9,983 nt of DNA, taken from the NCBI GenBank assembly GCA_900548515.1, contig URKU01000069.1:1-9983 (forward strand), given 5' to 3'. The notes below the pieces were generated by a model, which saw only the letters and a list, made by a program, of their open reading frames with translations, did not search any database and was not told the origin of the DNA. Below, piece after piece: positions 6,196-9,983 of this stretch. Each line of letters opens with the position of its first letter. Position 1 is the first letter of the stretch. This stretch comes from an uncultured Collinsella sp. (GTDB lineage Bacteria > Actinomycetota > Coriobacteriia > Coriobacteriales > Coriobacteriaceae). The position numbers were made by a program, and so were the translations under genes.

Positions 6196-6235
6196 CAGCT
6201 AAACCCATAAACCTTATAGGTTGTTCGTTTAGCTG
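6196..6235 (-). promoter_or_regulatory. Nested stem in the predicted cysK mRNA leader
   Basis: CAGCTAAAC (6196-6204) and GTTTAGCTG (6227-6235) are exact 9-bp complements. Inside, AACCT (6210-6214) and AGGTT (6218-6222) form a second stem around a 3-nt loop. Internal loops of 5 and 4 nt join the two. The predicted transcript starts only a few bases before it, so the fold would cap the 5' end of the roughly 100-nt leader. It does not match any riboswitch I recognise, and has no T-run. Confidence 0.45.
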
Positions 6236-6244
6236 TTGAGAAGC

Positions 6245-6273
6245 ATACTAGACACTAAAGCCTAGTAATGCAA
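6245..6273 (-). promoter_or_regulatory. cysK promoter with overlapping dyad operator
   Basis: On the minus strand TTGCAT (plus 6268-6273) and TAGTAT (6245-6250) are separated by exactly 17 bp, a strong sigma-70-type match. A dyad ACTAG-N10-CTAGT (6247-6266) spans the -10 and the spacer, and a second, GCAATA-N13-TATTGC (6270-6294), covers the -35. The divergent Rrf2 regulator is the obvious candidate to bind, but neither dyad is a known consensus for it. Confidence 0.6.
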
Positions 6274-6348
6274 TAGGAAATAGGAGATTATTGCAAGTCG
6301 ATTAACCATCTTGACCGGAACGGGTATTTCCAAAGCCAATTTTTCGGC

Positions 6349-6354
6349 TAGAAT
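6349..6354 (+). promoter_or_regulatory. -10 element of the Rrf2 regulator gene
   Basis: TAGAAT matches 5 of 6 consensus bases and lies 36 bp before the start codon. Only a weak -35 (TTTCCA at 6327-6332, 16-bp spacing) precedes it, which could suit a regulated promoter. GGAA-N7-TTCC (6317-6331) spans that -35 and may be an autoregulatory site. The ribosome binding site GAAAGG (6374-6379) lies 11 nt before the ATG. Confidence 0.45.
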
Positions 6355-6390
6355 TTCAACGGACTAAAAGACCGAAAGGCAGCACTATAT

Positions 6391-6819
6391 ATGTTGGTTT
6401 CTACTAAGGGCAGGTACGCCCTGCGCGTTATGGTCGATCTGGCCGAGCACCAGGCGGCCGGTCGCATCCCGCTCAAAGAGATCGCGGCGCGACAAGGGAT
6501 TTCGGAGAAGTACCTCGAGAATATTCTGGCTACGCTCGTGCGCGCCAATATGCTCTCGGGTATGCGCGGCAAGGGCGGCGGCTACGTGCTCACGCGCCCG
6601 CCCGAGCAGTACACGGTGGGCGAGATCCTGCGCCTGACCGAGGGCAGTCTGGCGCCGGTCGCCTGTCTGGATGGCGACTGCAAGGGTTGCTCGCGATCTG
6701 ATGAGTGCCCCACGCTCGACGTGTGGAAGAACCTGGACAAGCTTATCAACGACTACCTCAACGGTGTGACGCTCGATCAACTTGTCGCTCCCAACGAAGG
6801 CTACGACTACGTCATCTAG
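6391..6819 (+). CDS. Rrf2-family transcriptional regulator with Fe-S-type cysteine cluster
   Basis: A 142-residue regulator. The N-terminus (MLVSTKGRYALRVMVDLA) and the winged helix through GKGGGYVL (61-67) are typical of the Rrf2 superfamily, which includes IscR, NsrR and CymR; they act as dimers on DNA. After the dimerisation helix come four cysteines, C92, C97, C100 and C106 (C-x4-C-x2-C-x5-C), followed by PTLDVW, in the place where IscR and NsrR bind an Fe-S cluster. Bacillus CymR, as I recall it, lacks this cluster. Divergence from cysK with mnmA beyond recalls the Bacillus cymR neighbourhood, so a role in cysteine or Fe-S homeostasis is likely. Family is certain; ligand and targets are inferred. 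Transcription ends at the bidirectional hairpin at 6878-6924. Confidence 0.93.
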   Translation: MLVSTKGRYALRVMVDLAEHQAAGRIPLKEIAARQGISEKYLENILATLVRANMLSGMRGKGGGYVLTRPPEQYTVGEILRLTEGSLAPVACLDGDCKGCSRSDECPTLDVWKNLDKLINDYLNGVTLDQLVAPNEGYDYVI

Positions 6820-6824
6820 CCCAC

Positions 6825-6855
6825 CTGCCATTTGGGGACGGGGTGGAAATGGTAG
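6825..6855. repeat. Short GGGGAC-core repeat, copy A
   Basis: Arms CTGCCATTT (6825-6833) and AAATGGTAG (6847-6855) are complementary with one G-T wobble and flank the core GGGGACGGGGTGG. Copy B at 8014-8044 shares the core TTTGGGGACGG and the GG-AAA tail but has different arms. The element starts 5 nt after the stop codon of the Rrf2 gene. It is probably a dispersed REP-like repeat. Confidence 0.6.
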
Positions 6856-6877
6856 ATTCTCTCGCCCTTTGAGACTT

Positions 6878-6924
6878 GAAAAATAAGAAGGCCGTCCATT
6901 TTTGCGATGGGCGGCCTTCGTTTT
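6878..6924. terminator. Bidirectional intrinsic terminator
   Basis: GAAGGCCGTCCAT (6887-6899) pairs with ATGGGCGGCCTTC (6907-6919) over 13 bp with one G-T wobble, around a 7-nt loop. On the plus strand CGTTTT follows; on the minus strand TTATTTTTC follows. It lies between the convergent Rrf2 gene and the holin-IV-type gene and should stop both transcripts. Confidence 0.85.
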
Positions 6925-6959
6925 GGGCTGTTGAGACGGACACGGTCGGAATGGCCGTT

Positions 6960-7325
6960 TTAGTCCTCGGCGATGCTGTCGAGGATGCTGCGCGTGATGG
7001 ACACCAGGATGCTGCCCATAAAGGCCGATCCAAAGCTGGCGATGGAGATGCCGACGCCCAGCAGGTTGACCGACAGGTAGCTCGCGAGCTCAAGCATAAA
7101 GCTGTTGACGACAAGCTGGAAAATGCCCAGCGTAATGATCGTGAGCGGCAGCGAGATGACCGTGAGGAACGGTTTGACGAACGAATCGACAATGTTCAGG
7201 AACAGTCCCACAAAGGCAAAGCAGACCCAGGTCTCGGCAAAGCCGAAGGGCTGGATACCGGGGACGAGGAACGTGGCGATCGCGATGGCGATCGAGGTGA
7301 AGAGCCAGTTAAGCATAAAGCGCAT
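6960..7325 (-). CDS. Holin-IV superfamily (PF04020/YvlD-like) membrane protein
   Basis: A 121-residue, strongly hydrophobic protein with about four membrane helices, near residues 5-22, 33-50, 53-78 and 88-112. The conserved pattern N-x5-KPFLTVISLPLTIITLGIF-x5-N (44-74) marks the family named after a phage holin but found chiefly as chromosomal membrane proteins such as YvlD. No phage genes are nearby, so it is not evidence of a prophage. Its function is not established; roles in envelope stress have been proposed for some relatives. AAAGGA lies 8 nt before the ATG. It is monocistronic, transcribed away from yerC across a 324-bp divergent gap. Confidence 0.88.
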   Translation of the reverse strand: MRFMLNWLFTSIAIAIATFLVPGIQPFGFAETWVCFAFVGLFLNIVDSFVKPFLTVISLPLTIITLGIFQLVVNSFMLELASYLSVNLLGVGISIASFGSAFMGSILVSITRSILDSIAED

Positions 7326-7535
7326 GGCGTGAATCCTTTCTTGCGCCGGGATTGCTGGCGTCGCGTGAAGCGGCTTACGGCGGCGACCTGGATGGTTGCG
7401 CGGGCGCGCCGCGGTGTTTGGGCGCCCATTGTCTCAAATATTCGTGGAGCTTACGTGCGCATATGGTTTCTAAACGGCGTTCGTCCTGAAAAACGCGCCG
7501 CTGGCAGAGAGTCTTGTCGCTTTAGTTTGGTGGTG
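7326..7535. other. Divergent intergenic region between the holin-IV gene and yerC
   Basis: This is the upstream part of the 324-bp gap between the two divergent starts; the yerC promoter and leader occupy the rest. I find no gene here. There is a 10-bp palindrome TGGGCGCCCA (7419-7428) and a GC-rich stem (CGGCG at 7475-7479 with CGCCG at 7496-7500). I could not identify a convincing minus-strand promoter for the holin-type gene. Confidence 0.4.
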
Positions 7536-7544
7536 TGCTACACT
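7536..7544 (+). promoter_or_regulatory. Extended -10 promoter of yerC
   Basis: TGC followed by TACACT gives an extended -10 with 4 of 6 matches to TATAAT. TTGTCG (7514-7519) is a possible -35 but at 19 bp. The predicted start near 7551 gives a leader of about 100 nt with two potential stems: GGGCAA/TTGCCC (7550-7555 with 7568-7573) and CGGGC/GCCCG (7586-7590 with 7598-7602). Confidence 0.4.
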
Positions 7545-7595
7545 GCTACGGGCAAAAGCCACAGGCGTTGCCCTATTGCATAGAACGGGCGAACG

Positions 7596-7646
7596 ATGCC
7601 CGATGTCAGTATCAACTTCGATGCCTTTTGGCGGGTTTGGCGGTGA
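7596..7646 (+). CDS. Possible leader peptide upstream of yerC (16 codons, two Trp)
   Basis: The frame reads MPDVSINFDAFWRVWR and ends in TGA 3 nt before the yerC ATG. Two Trp codons fall in its last five codons, directly in front of a gene of the TrpR superfamily. Its ATG overlaps the second strand of the CGGGC/GCCCG stem. Against it: no clear Shine-Dalgarno, no T-tailed attenuator after it, and a competing 10-codon frame starting at 7621 whose stop overlaps the yerC start (ATGA). It may equally be chance. yerC itself has only a weak GGCGG signal, which would fit translational coupling. Confidence 0.2.
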   Translation: MPDVSINFDAFWRVWR

Positions 7647-7649
7647 TCG

Positions 7650-7949
7650 ATGAATATCGAGAACATGTTTGACAAGCCTGATGTCAAGCAGCTGGTCCAC
7701 GCATTTAGCCTTTTGGACGACGAGAAGGATATCCAAGCGTTTTTGACCGATATCTGCACGCCGCGCGAGATTTGCGACCTTTCTCAGCGTTTGCAGGTTG
7801 CGCGCTATTTGGACGAGGGCGAGCCTTATGTTGAGGTTCAGGCCCGTACCGGCGCTTCGTCCACCACGGTGAGCCGCGTTTCAAAGGCGCTGAACGGCGA
7901 GTACGGCGGCTATCGCAAGATCCTCATTAAGTTGGAGGATGGCGAGTAG
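7650..7949 (+). CDS. YerC/YecD-type TrpR-related DNA-binding protein
   Basis: A small all-helical protein of 99 residues. The pattern TPREICDLSQRLQVARYL (37-54), then an HTH in VQARTGASSTTVSRVSKAL (63-81), is the TrpR-superfamily fold in its YerC/YecD branch. These are presumed transcriptional regulators; the tryptophan-binding residues of TrpR are not assured and the ligand is unknown. The length is typical. The start is chosen because the family begins at MNIEN-like sequence; the Shine-Dalgarno is weak. A tetraloop terminator follows 28 nt after the stop, so the gene is probably transcribed alone from the promoter near 7540. No trp genes lie in the window. Confidence 0.88.
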   Translation: MNIENMFDKPDVKQLVHAFSLLDDEKDIQAFLTDICTPREICDLSQRLQVARYLDEGEPYVEVQARTGASSTTVSRVSKALNGEYGGYRKILIKLEDGE

Positions 7950-7977
7950 GCCAGCGACAAAAACGAATCAACTGGAG

Positions 7978-8000
7978 CCGCCCCTTCGGGGGCGGTTTTT
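7978..8000 (+). terminator. Intrinsic terminator of yerC
   Basis: CCGCCCC (7978-7984) and GGGGCGG (7989-7995) form a perfect 7-bp stem closed by a stable TTCG tetraloop and followed by TTTTT. It is a clear rho-independent terminator. Confidence 0.92.
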
Positions 8001-8013
8001 GTGTGTCGATAAT

Positions 8014-8044
8014 TGATCCTTTGGGGACGGAGGAAAACGGATCA
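8014..8044. repeat. Short GGGGAC-core repeat, copy B
   Basis: TGATCC (8014-8019) and GGATCA (8039-8044) are exact complements and flank TTTGGGGACGG, then AGGAAAAC. Compared with copy A at 6825-6855 the core is kept while both arms have changed together, preserving the pairing. It lies between the yerC terminator and the AddB-like gene. Confidence 0.6.
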
Positions 8045-8135
8045 TCGAGGGGATCTGGTGCATTGGGGCCAGGTTGTCCGTGCGGGCGGGTAGGATAGAT
8101 GCGATGAATACTGCGAACGGTTTGAGTGGAGGACC

Positions 8136-9983
8136 ATGCCTGTTCGAATCTATACCACCAATACCGGTACGGACTTGAGCGACGCCGAGGCGGCGTTGCT
8201 CGCCGACCTGGTTGCCCGCCACGGGCGTGCCGTTTTGCTGGCGCCCTCGTTTGCCGAGCTCGACCTGTGCCGTCACGATGCTGCGGTTGCTGGCGCCTCG
8301 CTGGGCGTTGACTACAAAACCCCCGCGTCGTGGCTTCGTTCGCTGTGGGAGCTTATGGGCGATGGCCGCAGCTTTGTCGACAACATGCAGCGCCAGATGC
8401 TGTTCTCGGACATGATCGCCCGTCGCGACGATGCGGACCTGCAGCCGCTTTCGCGCAGTCAGGGCACGGTGCGCATGCTCGCGCGCATGGCCCGCGATGT
8501 GTTGCCGGGCGTAGCGGGAACGGGTGCCGAGCGCTGCTGCGGCGACGTTTGCCGGCCCGATCCCAAGAGCGACGCCGAGGCTCGCGTGTTCGAGCTGTTG
8601 AGTGCCTATGCGAGCGGCTTGGACCGTCGAGACATGGTCGAGCCCTGCGAGGCGGCTGACCTTATGGCCGAGGTGCTGGCCGACAACCTTCCGGCGTGCG
8701 CCCGCGCGGTATGTGTGCGCGGCGTCACGTCGTTTACGCACGGCCTGCTCGAGTTGCTGTCCGCCGTGGCAAACAACGGGGGAGAGGTCGTTGTGCTGCT
8801 TGCCCGCGAGCAGGCGGCAATGCGCGAGGACCTGGCTGCTGCCTTTGATGCCCGCGGTGTGCTGTTTGAGGCCGCGCCGCTGGGGGAGGGTGCCGCTGCG
8901 CCTCAGACTGCCTCCGAGTCCGCCGCTCAGCCTACCTTTGTAGAGGTTGCCGGCCCTCACGCCCGCGCCCACGCCTATGTGGATGCAATCGATGAGCTGG
9001 TAAAAACGTGTGAGGACGCCGCGGTCGACGGCGGCGTCGCGGCGTCCGCGGACCCCGCGCGCGTGCTCGTGGTTTCCGCCCGGGCGCCCCAGCTGTTCGG
9101 TGAACTCGCTGCCCGTTTGGCGGCGCGTCACATCGCTGCTGAGACAACCGAGTTCACGGCGTTTTCCCAATCCATCGCGGGCAGGCAGTTCACGGCGCTC
9201 GCCAATCTGATCGAGCGCATGAAGGCCGCCGACGAGGGCACCGCCTCCAAGACCGAGTGGTGGCCCGCGCCGGAGCTTACCGACTGGATTTACAGTCCGC
9301 TTTCGGGTGCCGATGCCGCCAGCGCGCGCACCTTCGACAAGAATATGCGCCTGTCGCGCGGCAAGACCACCACGGCCGTCAAGAGTCTGCTGCAGAGCGT
9401 GCAGGGCCAGGTCAGGGGCACGCGCAAGGCCGCCAGTGATGATAACTGGTTTAAGAACGTGCCGTGCGTGGTCTCGGACGTGTTCCAAGCGCTGTGGCGC
9501 GACAAACCCGTGACGGCGCTCAAGGCAGTGCTCACCGTCGCCGAGGCGTTGCCCGATCGCGCCCTTGGAGGCCTTGACGGTCAGGCTCGTCGCCAGGCCG
9601 AGACCGCCCTGCTGCGACATGCCATCGACATTCTTATGAACGACGCCCGCGCGCTCGACGTGTCGCAGGTCGCGACCGTGCCCGTGCTCGACGACGTTCG
9701 TACCAAGGTGGACATGCGCAGCACAGCATACGATTACGAGACCTACGAGGTCGACCGCACGCCGCGCGCCCAGCTGCGCTTTGCGTCGCTTGCCGATGCG
9801 GCAGCCCTGCGCCCCGGCAGCTACGATGCCGTTCTGTTTGCCGACGTCGACTTGGACAGCTATCCGCTCTCACATGAGGAGGGCCCGCTGGCCACGCTGA
9901 CGGCGAGTCTTGGTCGCGAGGGTGTGGCGCTTGAGCCCGCGGCCCTGCTGCGCGTGCGCTTTGGCCGCGCGATGCAGGCGGCG
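8136..9983 (+). CDS. AddB-like / PD-(D/E)XK nuclease-family recombination protein, N-terminal part
   Basis: The frame is open for 616 codons from the ATG at 8136 to the window edge without a stop, so the C-terminus is missing. GGAGG (8128-8132) lies close before the ATG (3 nt), and no start codon lies between it and an upstream in-frame TAG. The sequence has the feel of the inactive helicase half of AddB: a LLAPS strand (34-38), the KTPASWLRSLWELMGDGR block (61-78), a second domain with FSQSIAGRQFTALANLI (343-359), and YDAVLFADVDLDSYPL (563-578), which resembles the helicase motif near the C-terminal RecA-like fold. No Walker A motif is seen at the N-terminus. AddB partners AddA in double-strand-break end processing. 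The nuclease domain and Fe-S cysteines expected at the C-terminus, and any addA, would lie downstream. An Ala-rich linker is at 246-266. Family assignment is moderate. Confidence 0.7.
   Translation, partial: MPVRIYTTNTGTDLSDAEAALLADLVARHGRAVLLAPSFAELDLCRHDAAVAGASLGVDYKTPASWLRSLWELMGDGRSFVDNMQRQMLFSDMIARRDDADLQPLSRSQGTVRMLARMARDVLPGVAGTGAERCCGDVCRPDPKSDAEARVFELLSAYASGLDRRDMVEPCEAADLMAEVLADNLPACARAVCVRGVTSFTHGLLELLSAVANNGGEVVVLLAREQAAMREDLAAAFDARGVLFEAAPLGEGAAAPQTASESAAQPTFVEVAGPHARAHAYVDAIDELVKTCEDAAVDGGVAASADPARVLVVSARAPQLFGELAARLAARHIAAETTEFTAFSQSIAGRQFTALANLIERMKAADEGTASKTEWWPAPELTDWIYSPLSGADAASARTFDKNMRLSRGKTTTAVKSLLQSVQGQVRGTRKAASDDNWFKNVPCVVSDVFQALWRDKPVTALKAVLTVAEALPDRALGGLDGQARRQAETALLRHAIDILMNDARALDVSQVATVPVLDDVRTKVDMRSTAYDYETYEVDRTPRAQLRFASLADAAALRPGSYDAVLFADVDLDSYPLSHEEGPLATLTASLGREGVALEPAALLRVRFGRAMQAA

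Noticed and set aside
5352..6239. A 295-codon plus-strand frame opposite cysK
   Set aside because: Gly/Asp/Leu-rich antisense translation, and it would run through the cysK promoter and leader; shadow ORF.
6960..7325. The holin-named protein as a sign of a prophage
   Set aside because: No lysin, structural, integrase or attachment sequence is present; this family is mostly chromosomal and not phage-derived.
7968..9620. A 550-codon open frame on the minus strand
   Set aside because: It lies opposite the AddB-like frame and has the Arg-, Gly- and His-rich composition of an antisense shadow in GC-rich DNA. It also crosses the yerC terminator region and repeat copy B, and matches no family.

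Overview
The window looks like a chromosomal piece of a GC-rich anaerobic actinobacterium, most likely a Collinsella-like member of the Coriobacteriia. This rests on the strong C/G third-position bias, the gene repertoire (FucO-type alcohol dehydrogenase, M42 peptidase, CysK, Rrf2 regulator, MnmA, holin-IV membrane protein, YerC, AddB-like protein) and short GGGGAC-type intergenic repeats. The genus is inferred and was not tested by any search.

Layout. Positions 1-1100 are an AT-rich patch with a minus-strand radical SAM peptide-maturase-like gene. An in-frame amber codon interrupts it at 107-109 and the same frame continues to the window edge, so it is probably a decaying or recently acquired gene. 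Positions 1100-2494 hold a regulatory region and fucO (plus strand). A nested 125-bp inverted repeat follows (2505-2629), then an M42 metallopeptidase gene (2752-3780, GTG start). Two hairpins, one with 27-bp perfect arms, separate it from the convergent mnmA.

Positions 3917-6819 form a sulfur-metabolism block: mnmA and cysK on the minus strand, and a divergent Rrf2-family regulator with four clustered cysteines. This resembles the Bacillus cymR-iscS-mnmA neighbourhood with cysK in place of the desulfurase. A dyad lies exactly across the cysK promoter, and the predicted cysK leader RNA folds into a nested stem. The likely logic is that a cysteine- or Fe-S-sensing regulator controls cysteine synthesis, which in turn supplies sulfur for tRNA thiolation.

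Positions 6820-8135 hold a bidirectional terminator, a four-helix holin-IV-type membrane protein (minus), a small TrpR-like yerC gene (plus) with a structured leader containing a tiny Trp-bearing ORF, and two short repeats that share a core but have different, self-complementary arms. From 8136 to the window end, one open frame without a stop encodes the N-terminal 616 residues of an AddB/PD-(D/E)XK-type recombination protein.

I see no tRNA, rRNA, CRISPR array, transposase or phage cluster. The most notable items are the amber-split radical SAM gene, the families of intergenic inverted repeats, the cysK/rrf2/mnmA regulatory architecture and the yerC leader.
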